Of a DNA stretch of 6,481 nt, positions 1 through 6,481 are shown in pieces. Numbering within the stretch: the first letter of the stretch is position 1; each line of letters opens with the position of its first letter. The translations under genes and the position numbers were made by a program. Origin of the DNA: Saprospiraceae bacterium (GTDB lineage Bacteria; Bacteroidota; Bacteroidia; Chitinophagales; Saprospiraceae); NCBI GenBank assembly GCA_020528935.1, contig JAJDFU010000171.1, forward strand, positions 1-6,481, given 5' to 3'. The notes under the pieces were generated by a model. It worked only from the letters and a program-made list of their open reading frames with translations, was not told the origin of the DNA and ran no database searches.

Positions 1-1
1 C

Positions 2-1057
2 ATTGGGCGAAGCCGGGGCAACGCAGCCTCTTTTCAGAGTACCGACGAGCGCGAAAACACCCTGAATCAGCTGCTGGCCGAAATGGACGGCTTTGTCAAA
101 AACACCGGCGTCATCGTACTGGCAGCCACCAACCGGGGCGAGATCCTGGACCGGGCTCTGCTGCGCCCCGGGCGCTTCGACCGCCAGATCTACCTGGAAT
201 TGCCCACCCTGACCGAACGCAGGGCCATCTTCGAGGTGCACACCCAGCCTCTCAAGCTGGCCGACGACATCGACCTGGATATTCTGGCCGGCCAGACGCC
301 CGGATTCTCCGGGGCCGACATCGCCCACATATGCAACGAGGCCGCCCTGATTGCCGCAAGGCGGGCAAAAGACCGCATCGAAATGACCGATTTCTTCGAC
401 GCCATGGACCGGGTGATTGCCGGCCTGGAGAAAAAGAACAAGATCATTTCCGAAAAGGAAAAGCGCATCATTGCCTACCACGAGGCCGGCCATGCCACCG
501 TGAGCTGGTACCTGCCCAATGCCGACACCCTGCTGAAGGTGAGCATCGTACCCCGCGGCCGATCGCTGGGCGCTGCCTGGTACCTGCCGCAGGAAAATGT
601 GATCATGACCAAAGAACAGTTCCTGGATCGCATCTGTGCCACGCTGGGCGGCCGGGCCAGCGAAGAGATCGTCTTCGGCGAGATCAGTTCCGGCGCCCTC
701 GACGACCTGGAAAAGATCACCAAACAAGCCTATACCATGGTGGCCTACTACGGCCTGGACGACGAGATCGGCAACCTGAGCTATTACGACAGCACCGGCC
801 GCTACGAATCGGGCTTCACCAAGCCCTACAGCGAAGACACGGCCAAGCGCATTGACGAACGCGTAAGCGCCCTGGTGGAAGAGGCCTATGAGCGGACCAA
901 GCAGTTGCTGCGCGACCACCGCGAAGAACTGGATCGCCTGGCACATCGACTGCTCGAGCAGGAAGTCGTTATGAAAAAAGACCTGGAAGAGATCTTCGAT
1001 GCCCCGGCCGCCCGCTCCGCCCGGGAGGAGGCACTGAACGAAGAAGATCAGAGCTAA
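2..1057 (+). CDS. ftsH: ATP-dependent zinc metalloprotease FtsH, C-terminal part (5' end outside window)
   Basis: FtsH is a membrane-anchored AAA+ hexamer that unfolds and degrades misfolded membrane proteins and selected cytosolic proteins. The frame is open from base 2, giving 351 residues; the membrane segments, Walker A and most of Walker B lie upstream of the window. Visible in order: the conserved DERENTLNQLL stretch, sensor-1-like AATNR (about 125-139), the second region of homology DRALLRPGRFDR with two arginine-finger candidates (codons 164-166 and 173-175), the AAA lid, and the protease domain with the HEAGH zinc site (479-493). The third zinc ligand is probably the second Asp of ALDDLEK (704-706). 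All catalytic residues in view are intact. The ATG at 83 is internal, not the start. The last 20 or so residues are acidic and probably unstructured. The gene ends at a TAA just before a strong terminator and is convergent with ilvE. Confidence 0.97.
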   Translation: MGRSRGNAASFQSTDERENTLNQLLAEMDGFVKNTGVIVLAATNRGEILDRALLRPGRFDRQIYLELPTLTERRAIFEVHTQPLKLADDIDLDILAGQTPGFSGADIAHICNEAALIAARRAKDRIEMTDFFDAMDRVIAGLEKKNKIISEKEKRIIAYHEAGHATVSWYLPNADTLLKVSIVPRGRSLGAAWYLPQENVIMTKEQFLDRICATLGGRASEEIVFGEISSGALDDLEKITKQAYTMVAYYGLDDEIGNLSYYDSTGRYESGFTKPYSEDTAKRIDERVSALVEEAYERTKQLLRDHREELDRLAHRLLEQEVVMKKDLEEIFDAPAARSAREEALNEEDQS

Positions 1058-1060
1058 AAG

Positions 1061-1104
1061 AAAAGCCTCCGGCGAAAGGCTTTCGTCCGAAGGCTTCTTT
1101 TTTT
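1061..1104. terminator. Bidirectional intrinsic terminator between ftsH and ilvE
   Basis: AAGCCT (1063-1068) pairs with AGGCTT (1091-1096), CGG (1070-1072) with CCG (1087-1089), and CGAAA (1073-1077) with TTTCG (1081-1085). This leaves a GGC loop, one internal mismatch and one bulged T. Seven T follow on the plus strand (1098-1104), so it can end ftsH transcription. On the minus strand the A-rich left flank (1056-1064) reads as a T-rich tract, so the same hairpin can end ilvE transcription. It lies exactly between the two convergent stop codons, which fits dual use. Confidence 0.88.
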
Positions 1105-1124
1105 GGGATTCCCGGCCGCTCAGC

Positions 1125-2207
1125 CTACACTTCGGCTGCTTCCGAAACCGGTACTTCAACGATCCAACCGTAGGGATCCGGGATCAGGCCGGCGCGAAGG
1201 TCGTTGATGGTCTTTTTCGCCAACTCGCCGATGCGGCGTTCCTCCACGGGAGGCAGATCCAGCACCTCATCGCCTATGCCGATCTTCGATACGTGCGCCA
1301 CGACGGCTGCGGTACCCGAACCGAAAGCCTCCTCCAGTTTGCCGCCGCGGTGGGCTTCGATCAGCTCATCCACCGTTACGGGGCGAATATCGATGTCGAA
1401 GCCCTTGTCCTTCAGAATGGTGATGATACTGTCGCGCGTAATACCTTTCAATATGGTACCACCGGTAGGGGGCGTGACTACAGTGCCGTCAATGACAAAG
1501 AAAATATTCATAGTGCCCACCTCCTGTACGTTCTTGAACTCGTGGGCATCCAGCCACATGACCTGATCAAAGCCCTTCTCCTGGGCCAGTTTGGCAGGCA
1601 GGAGCGCCCCGCCGTAATTGCCCGCGGCCTTCGCCTCGCCGGTGCCGCCTTCTACGGCGCGTACGTATTTTTGCTCGGCCAGCAGACTTACCGGTTTGGG
1701 ATAGTAAGGACCTACCGGACCGGTAAAAATGATAAACCTGTAGTTGAGCGAGGGTTTGACGCCGATGAACTCGTCGCTGGCAAACATGAGCGGCCGGATG
1801 TACAGCGCACTGCCGGCCTGGGGTGGTATCCAGGCCGCATCCAGGCCCACCAGCTTCTTCAGGGCTGCCAGAAAGAGCTCTTCCGGAAAAGCCGGCATGC
1901 ACATCCGCTCGGCAGATGCATTGATGCGCTTGGCGTGCATGTCCGGCCGGAACAGCAAGGGCCGGCCGTCGTGGCTCTTGCTGGCCTTCATGCCTTCAAA
2001 GATGGATTGCCCGTAGTGGAGCCCCATAGCAGCCGGGTGAATCATAAAGGGACCAAAGGGTACGATGCGGGGTTCCTGCCAGCGGCCATCCCGGTAGTCG
2101 CATATGAACATATGGTCGGAAAAAACGCGCCCAAACGGAATGTCGTTGAAGTCAACCTCCGGGAGGCGGGACTCAGAGGTCTTGGTTACGGGAATCTCGT
2201 ACTTCAT
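1125..2207 (-). CDS. ilvE: Branched-chain amino acid aminotransferase
   Basis: This PLP-dependent, fold-type IV transaminase interconverts leucine, isoleucine and valine with their 2-keto acids, using glutamate/2-oxoglutarate; it is the last step of biosynthesis or the first of catabolism. The protein has 360 residues, normal for the longer BCAT subgroup that includes mitochondrial enzymes. Visible: HYGQSIFEGMKA (64-75), YIRP (136-139), the PLP lysine at about K193 in GGTGEAKAAGNYGG, the cofactor-binding Glu at about 229 in EVGTMNIFF, PPTGGTILKGITR (246-258) and FGSGTA (295-300). The redox CXXC of mammalian BCATs, which follows this last motif, is absent (AAVV). The ATG at 2207 gives the expected N-terminus. 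The gene stands alone on this strand, with no other ilv/leu genes beside it. The start region is A/T-rich with no clear Shine-Dalgarno, which is common in Bacteroidota. Confidence 0.96.
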   Translation of the reverse strand: MKYEIPVTKTSESRLPEVDFNDIPFGRVFSDHMFICDYRDGRWQEPRIVPFGPFMIHPAAMGLHYGQSIFEGMKASKSHDGRPLLFRPDMHAKRINASAERMCMPAFPEELFLAALKKLVGLDAAWIPPQAGSALYIRPLMFASDEFIGVKPSLNYRFIIFTGPVGPYYPKPVSLLAEQKYVRAVEGGTGEAKAAGNYGGALLPAKLAQEKGFDQVMWLDAHEFKNVQEVGTMNIFFVIDGTVVTPPTGGTILKGITRDSIITILKDKGFDIDIRPVTVDELIEAHRGGKLEEAFGSGTAAVVAHVSKIGIGDEVLDLPPVEERRIGELAKKTINDLRAGLIPDPYGWIVEVPVSEAAEV

Positions 2208-2302
2208 GGTGGAATAATTTTTGACGCAAAGCTACTAAAGCTAATGAATTTATTCTAGATTTAAACCTTTGAGCCGCGTTTTATTAGGAAAAACTTAACT
2301 TC
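2208..2302. other. Divergent intergenic region between ilvE and the 2303 gene
   Basis: This is a 95-nt stretch clearly richer in A/T than the flanking genes, and it should carry the start signals for both directions. On the minus strand it holds TAGCTTTG (listed separately). On the plus strand, AACCTTTG at 2264-2271 is one mismatch from the -7 consensus TAnnTTTG, but no TTTG lies at proper spacing upstream; the nearest, at 2220-2223, is 40 nt away. No riboswitch, T-box or attenuator-like hairpin is visible. Confidence 0.5.
2227..2234 (-). promoter_or_regulatory. Possible -7 promoter element for ilvE
   Basis: On the minus strand this reads TAGCTTTG, an exact match to the Bacteroidota -7 consensus TAnnTTTG. 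It lies 19 nt before the ilvE ATG, which would give a short leader of about a dozen bases. I found no convincing TTTG -33 element at the usual 17-23 nt spacing. The octamer alone, in AT-rich DNA, is weak evidence. Confidence 0.35.
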
Positions 2303-2773
2303 TTGAGCGAAAAACAAAATAAAATTTGGAATCCGTTTGTTCGCGATCTTCCGGTTTACGAGCTGGCCACCCTCCGGGAGCTGCCGTCCGATGCGCGTCC
2401 TACGGTCGTGATTTGGGAAAGCCGGCCGGAAGCCGGCGAAGCGCTCGTCCCGTTTTTGCACAAGATCTTTGAAGCCTTGCCGGTACAGTCCGAACGAGAG
2501 GTTTTTCTGCTCGCATTAACGCCTGGCCAGCGACTTGGTTTGCTGGTGCTTTTGCGGCAATTGCAGGCCCGCCGGATCATCGTATTTGGCATTTCGCCTC
2601 CTCGGCTGGGGTTGGCCGTAGCGCCGGAGAAGTACGAGCTTTTTCGCCTGGGTATGCGGCGATACCTTTGGGCCGATGATCTGCAGGCCATCCGGGAGGA
2701 GCGAGAGGCCGGCGGCCGAAGCATGTCGGGCCCCCTGTGGAAGGCTCTCCAAACGATGTTCAAGGAAAGATGA
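2303..2773 (+). CDS. Conserved small protein of unknown function, upstream of rdgB
   Basis: A 156-residue soluble protein that I cannot assign to a named family. The likely start is TTG at 2303: an in-frame TAG lies at 2285-2287, no ATG or GTG start lies between, and the next in-frame ATG is residue 118. Visible: a hydrophobic strand (TVVIWE, 34-39), a helix (ALVPFLHKIFEAL, 47-59), a strand (EVFLLAL, 66-72), a helix rich in L/R, then RIIVFGISPPRLGL (91-104), PEKYELF (108-114), WADDLQAI (123-130), and a C-terminal PLWKALQTMF (144-153). This alternating alpha/beta pattern resembles conserved Bacteroidota proteins that I compare, by inference only, with DNA polymerase III psi (HolD) and the uracil-DNA-glycosylase fold. 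No catalytic residues can be identified. Its TGA overlaps the rdgB ATG, so the two are probably translated in tandem from one mRNA. It is confidently coding; the function is open. Confidence 0.8.
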   Translation: MSEKQNKIWNPFVRDLPVYELATLRELPSDARPTVVIWESRPEAGEALVPFLHKIFEALPVQSEREVFLLALTPGQRLGLLVLLRQLQARRIIVFGISPPRLGLAVAPEKYELFRLGMRRYLWADDLQAIREEREAGGRSMSGPLWKALQTMFKER

Positions 2774-3354
2774 AACAATCCATACTGTTTGCCACTCAGA
2801 ACCCCAACAAGGTCCGGGAGATCAATCAACTGCTCCCTTCGTTTCTGGAGGTCATTCCGCTTCAGGCGGCCGGCATCACCGAAGAACTGCCCGAAACCCA
2901 GCACACACTGGAAGGCAATGCCCTGCAAAAGGCCCGCTATGCGGCGGCCCGTTGGGAGGGTCCGGTCTTTGCGGAAGATACGGGCCTGGAAGTGGATGCC
3001 CTGGGCGGCGAGCCGGGCGTATTCACCGCGCGCTATGCCGGGCCGCAGCGAAATGCGCAGGACAATATGGCCAAGCTGCTCCGCGAACTCCATGCCCACC
3101 GCGATCGGTCCGCCCAATTTCGAACGGTCATTGCCCTGATCCGGGGCGAGCGCGAACACCTCTTTGAGGGCGTGGTCCGCGGCCGCATTGCCGAAGCTCC
3201 CAGTGGAAGCGGCGGCTTCGGATACGATCCTCTATTCATTCCCGAAGGCCACCGGGAAACCTTCGCCGAGATGGAAAGCCAGGCCAAGAACGCGATGAGC
3301 CATCGGGGGCGGGCCCTGCGCAAACTGGTGGAATTCCTGAAAAACCACCATTAA
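2770..3354 (+). CDS. rdgB: XTP/dITP pyrophosphatase (RdgB/HAM1 family)
   Basis: Hydrolyses non-canonical purine triphosphates (dITP, ITP, XTP) to the monophosphate and pyrophosphate, keeping deaminated bases out of DNA and RNA; cytosolic homodimer. The 194-residue length is typical. Motifs: FATQNPNK (7-14, phosphate binding), EGNALQKA (48-55), FAEDTGLEVDALGG (67-80, with D70 matching the catalytic Asp), FTARYAG (85-91), GGFGYDPLF (148-156), and SHRGRAL (177-183), the purine-recognition motif. I chose ATG at 2770 because the family motif begins 6 residues later; the longer frame from 2737 would add 11 residues that lie inside the upstream gene. The start overlaps the previous stop as ATGA, and AAGGA at 2762-2766 could serve as a closely spaced ribosome site. 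No hairpin terminator is seen after it. Confidence 0.96.
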   Translation: MKQSILFATQNPNKVREINQLLPSFLEVIPLQAAGITEELPETQHTLEGNALQKARYAAARWEGPVFAEDTGLEVDALGGEPGVFTARYAGPQRNAQDNMAKLLRELHAHRDRSAQFRTVIALIRGEREHLFEGVVRGRIAEAPSGSGGFGYDPLFIPEGHRETFAEMESQAKNAMSHRGRALRKLVEFLKNHH

Positions 3355-3357
3355 CAT

Positions 3358-3388
3358 TTTGGAAATCAGTACGTTTGTTTTAATTTTA
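3358..3388 (+). promoter_or_regulatory. Bacteroidota-type promoter for the 3411 gene and secG
   Basis: TTTG at 3358-3361 is followed, after a 19-nt spacer, by TAATTTTA at 3381-3388. This matches the Bacteroidota primary sigma consensus TTTG-N19..21-TAnnTTTG at every fixed position except the last base. It begins 4 nt after the rdgB stop and would start transcription near 3394-3396, leaving a leader of about 15 nt before the ATG at 3411. Confidence 0.55.
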
Positions 3389-3410
3389 GAAGCTTGCAGC
3401 ATGTCGCTAT

Positions 3411-4250
3411 ATGAATGCCGATAATTTTTCTTCTTTTCTCGCAGATCCATCGCGTTTGTATCAGCTCAACTATTACGAGCTGAAAAGCCTGGTATTGCAG
3501 TATCCCTATTGTGCCAACCTGCACCAGCTCCTGCTGGAAAAATCCATCATAGAAGACCATCCGGACAGGCCGAAGAACCTGATGCGCGCATCCGTTACCG
3601 GCATCGACCGGCCGGCCTTGCGCAGGCGGGTCGTGCAGCTGCGCGCCAAGTTCCAGCCCCTGGACACCCTGAACCTGGACGGACAGGACGAGATACTCGA
3701 GCTCAGGGAACTATCCCCCCTGCCGGCCTCGAATACGGCGGATGCGCCGCCCAAACCAAATGCTTCCGATGCGGCCCGGCCCTCCGGCAGCAGCGAAACG
3801 CCCTTGCCTTCTGCTCTGGAGGCGGACGAAGCGATCAGTTCCCAAAAGCCAGTTCAACCGGGGGATGCAGAACTCCATCCGGAAGCAAAAACGGAAAGCC
3901 GGAACAAACCGCAGCCCAATCCCAAAAGCTCATTCACCAGCTGGGTCAAGCAATTTCAGCCCGCGCACATAAAAGTTCAGCTCGGCGAGATCATGGAGTC
4001 TGAAAAGCGATCTTCCCCGCAGTCGGCGCGCCGGAAATACCTCAACCGCAAGGATGTGGAGCAGGTGGAAGAGATCGCCCAGCGCAGTGTCACCCCTTCG
4101 GAAGAGACCGTATCCGAGACCCTGGCTGCCCTGCTGGAAAAACAGGGCCAGCACGAAGAGGCCGTGGCCATGTACGAAAAGCTCAAGTTGAAATTCCCGG
4201 AAAAAAGTAGTTTCTTTGCCGCCAAAATTGACGCGATAAAACGAATGTGA
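3411..4250 (+). CDS. Conserved Bacteroidota protein of unknown function with TPR-like C-terminus
   Basis: A 279-residue protein of a type I recognise from Bacteroidota genomes, usually next to secG, with no established function. Three parts are visible. The N-terminal helical region (about 1-100) carries YQLNYYELKSLVLQYPYC (17-34) and HQLLLEKS. A low-complexity linker rich in Pro, Ala, Ser and Glu (about 103-172) is probably disordered. The C-terminal part has FTSWVKQF (175-182), a charged stretch, then SETLAALLEKQGQ and EEAVAMYEKLKLKFPEKS (235-266), which reads as one tetratricopeptide-like helix pair ending in FFAAKI. There is no signal peptide or membrane segment, so it is probably cytosolic. 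The ATG at 3411 follows a good promoter. Its TGA lies 1 nt before secG, so both should be on one mRNA. A role as a protein-protein adaptor is inference only. Confidence 0.88.
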   Translation: MNADNFSSFLADPSRLYQLNYYELKSLVLQYPYCANLHQLLLEKSIIEDHPDRPKNLMRASVTGIDRPALRRRVVQLRAKFQPLDTLNLDGQDEILELRELSPLPASNTADAPPKPNASDAARPSGSSETPLPSALEADEAISSQKPVQPGDAELHPEAKTESRNKPQPNPKSSFTSWVKQFQPAHIKVQLGEIMESEKRSSPQSARRKYLNRKDVEQVEEIAQRSVTPSEETVSETLAALLEKQGQHEEAVAMYEKLKLKFPEKSSFFAAKIDAIKRM

Positions 4251-4251
4251 T

Positions 4252-4515
4252 ATGCTGGTAATGATGACGGTATTGATTGCGCTGATCAGCGTGCTGCTCA
4301 TGGGCGCCGTTCTGATCCAAAATCCCAAGGGGGGCGGTGTGGATTCCACTTTTGGAGGCTCACAGGCCAACCAAATGTTCGGCGCGGCCAAATCCGCCGA
4401 TTTTATCGAAAAAGCTACCTGGTACCTGGCTATAGCCCTGTTTGTATTGTGCATTCTCACTACTGTGCTGGTTGGTCAGGCACCAGAGGGAGCCCAGGAC
4501 CTGCTGGGCCAATGA
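4252..4515 (+). CDS. secG: Protein-export membrane protein SecG
   Basis: SecG is the small accessory subunit of the SecYEG translocon in the inner membrane and helps SecA-driven protein export. The product has 87 residues with two hydrophobic segments, about 2-22 (rich in L/I/V/M) and about 57-78 (WYLAIALFVLCILTTVLVG). The connecting loop carries the family signature LIQNPKGGG (21-29) and FGGSQANQMFG (34-44), followed by DFIEKATW (50-57), a stretch familiar from Bacteroidota SecG. ATG at 4252 was chosen; ATGs at 4261 and 4264 are possible alternatives that shorten the first helix. It starts 1 nt after the upstream gene, with no clear Shine-Dalgarno, suggesting translational coupling. A hairpin terminator follows. 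Confidence 0.95.
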   Translation: MLVMMTVLIALISVLLMGAVLIQNPKGGGVDSTFGGSQANQMFGAAKSADFIEKATWYLAIALFVLCILTTVLVGQAPEGAQDLLGQ

Positions 4516-4541
4516 GCAGGAAGCCAGGCCCAGCTACTGAG

Positions 4542-4583
4542 GCGCCCGGAGAGACATTCCCTTTCTCCGGGCGCTCTTGTTTT
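4542..4583 (+). terminator. Intrinsic terminator after secG
   Basis: GCGCCCGGAGA (4542-4552) pairs perfectly with TCTCCGGGCGC (4564-4574), an 11-bp GC-rich stem with an 11-nt loop. It is followed by TCTTGTTTT (4575-4583). It begins 27 nt after the secG stop and sets secG apart from groES. The T-tract is interrupted by C and G, so some read-through is possible. Confidence 0.8.
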
Positions 4584-4660
4584 GTCACAATGACAATCCG
4601 GAAGATCGACCTGCTGACACCCTGCTGCCTCTGTACCTGCAATTCTGGCAGGATTGCCCA

Positions 4661-4678
4661 TTTGGCACGGGGTTGGTA
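4661..4678 (+). promoter_or_regulatory. Possible (degenerate) sigma-54-type promoter for groESL
   Basis: TTTGGCACG at 4661-4669 matches the -24 half of sigma-54 promoters (TGGCACG). The -12 half, at the standard spacing, is TGGTA (4674-4678) instead of TTGCA/T, so it has two mismatches including GT for the invariant GC. It would place the start near 4690, about 45 nt before the groES ATG. I see no CIRCE (HrcA) inverted repeat and no good TTTG/TAnnTTTG pair in this gap. The rest of 4585-4733 holds nothing else I can name. Confidence 0.28.
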
Positions 4679-4733
4679 GAGGGTCTTGTTGTTCGTTCCA
4701 ATTCTCAAGGATGATACAAAACCTATTTGCAAA

Positions 4734-5006
4734 ATGAACATGAAGCCAATTAACGACCGGGTGGTCGTAAAACCCGCATCCGCCGAAGAAAAGACCAAAG
4801 GCGGGATCATTATCCCCGACACGGCCAAGGAAAAACCCCAGCGGGGTGAGGTCGTCGCGGTTGGTCCCGGCAAAAAAGACCACGAAATGACCGTACAGAA
4901 AGGCGATACCGTCTTGTACGGCAAGGATTCCGGCCAGGAGATCACGCTGGACGGTCAGGACTACCTCATCATGCGTGAAGACGATATCCTGGTCATCCTG
5001 GGCTGA
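4734..5006 (+). CDS. groES: Co-chaperonin GroES
   Basis: GroES is the heptameric 10-kDa lid that caps the GroEL ring during ATP-driven protein folding in the cytosol. The product has 90 residues, close to the family norm. Visible: [10 protein letters not shown] (5-14), the mobile loop [14 protein letters not shown] (18-31) with the GroEL-contacting hydrophobic triplet III (25-27), GEVVAVGPG (38-46), [11 protein letters not shown] (54-64), and the C-terminal [13 protein letters not shown] (77-89). ATG at 4734 was chosen because the family starts a few residues before PxxDRV. ATG at 4740 is a close alternative; the longer frame opening at a TTG at 4686 adds 16 residues not seen in GroES. A-rich DNA and no clear Shine-Dalgarno precede the start. 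groEL follows after 49 nt, with no terminator between. Confidence 0.97.
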   Translation: MNMKPINDRVVVKPASAEEKTKGGIIIPDTAKEKPQRGEVVAVGPGKKDHEMTVQKGDTVLYGKDSGQEITLDGQDYLIMREDDILVILG

Positions 5007-5049
5007 TCCTGAGGCCCGATCCATTCAACATTTTCAATAAAAACCGTAA

Positions 5050-6481
<1,432 letters not shown>

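Noticed and set aside
1293..2258. 321-codon open frame antisense to ilvE
   Set aside because: Shadow of a complete aminotransferase with all catalytic motifs on the other strand; no recognisable domain in the antisense product.
2208..2302. Leader peptide or T-box attenuator for ilvE
   Set aside because: The gap is only 95 nt and shared by divergent genes. There is no run of Leu/Ile/Val codons, no T-box sequence and no terminator/antiterminator pair.
2737..2769. N-terminal extension of rdgB from ATG 2737
   Set aside because: It would add 11 residues inside the upstream gene. The family motif starts right after the ATG at 2770, which also forms a typical ATGA overlap.
2356..3159. 267-codon minus-strand frame across the unknown gene and rdgB
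   Set aside because: It overlaps two coupled plus-strand genes, one of them certain (rdgB), and its translation is basic and low in motif content.
4686..4733. N-terminal extension of groES from an upstream TTG
   Set aside because: GroES proteins begin just before the PxxDRV motif. The added 16 residues have no family support, and ATG 4734 fits.
4585..4733. CIRCE/HrcA heat-shock operator upstream of groES
   Set aside because: I looked for the GAGTGCTAA-type inverted repeat and found no match on either strand.

Overview
The window looks like chromosomal housekeeping DNA from a Bacteroidota bacterium of fairly high GC. Three things point that way. The FtsH, SecG and GroES/GroEL sequences read as Bacteroidota-type. 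The best promoter match has the Bacteroidota form (TTTG, 19-nt spacer, TAnnTTTR). The order conserved helical/TPR-tail protein, secG, groES, groEL is one I know from this phylum. A Saprospiria/Lewinella-like host is my guess at finer rank, with low confidence.

Layout. At 1-1057 (+) lies the 3' part of ftsH: the end of the AAA+ module and the whole zinc protease domain. A strong hairpin at 1063-1096 with T-rich flanks on both strands separates it from the convergent ilvE (1125-2207, -), a complete branched-chain aminotransferase. A short AT-rich divergent region (2208-2302) follows. Then comes a small unrecognised protein with a likely TTG start (2303-2773, +). It overlaps by 4 nt (ATGA) the XTP/dITP pyrophosphatase gene rdgB (2770-3354, +). 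A Bacteroidota-type promoter at 3358-3388 precedes a conserved protein of unknown function (3411-4250, +), which is 1 nt from secG (4252-4515, +). A hairpin terminator (4542-4583) closes that unit. groES (4734-5006, +) and groEL (5056 to the window end, +, open at its 3' end) form the chaperonin operon.

Functionally the window holds membrane and cytosolic protein quality control (FtsH, GroES/GroEL), protein export (SecG), branched-chain amino acid metabolism (IlvE) and nucleotide-pool sanitation (RdgB), plus two conserved but uncharacterised proteins. I see no mobile element, CRISPR array, RNA gene or defence system, and nothing that amounts to a new multi-gene system. The points most worth a second look are the small protein next to rdgB, which may have a HolD/uracil-DNA-glycosylase-like fold; a degenerate sigma-54-like site in front of groES; and a cluster of odd substitutions at the very end of the groEL reading.
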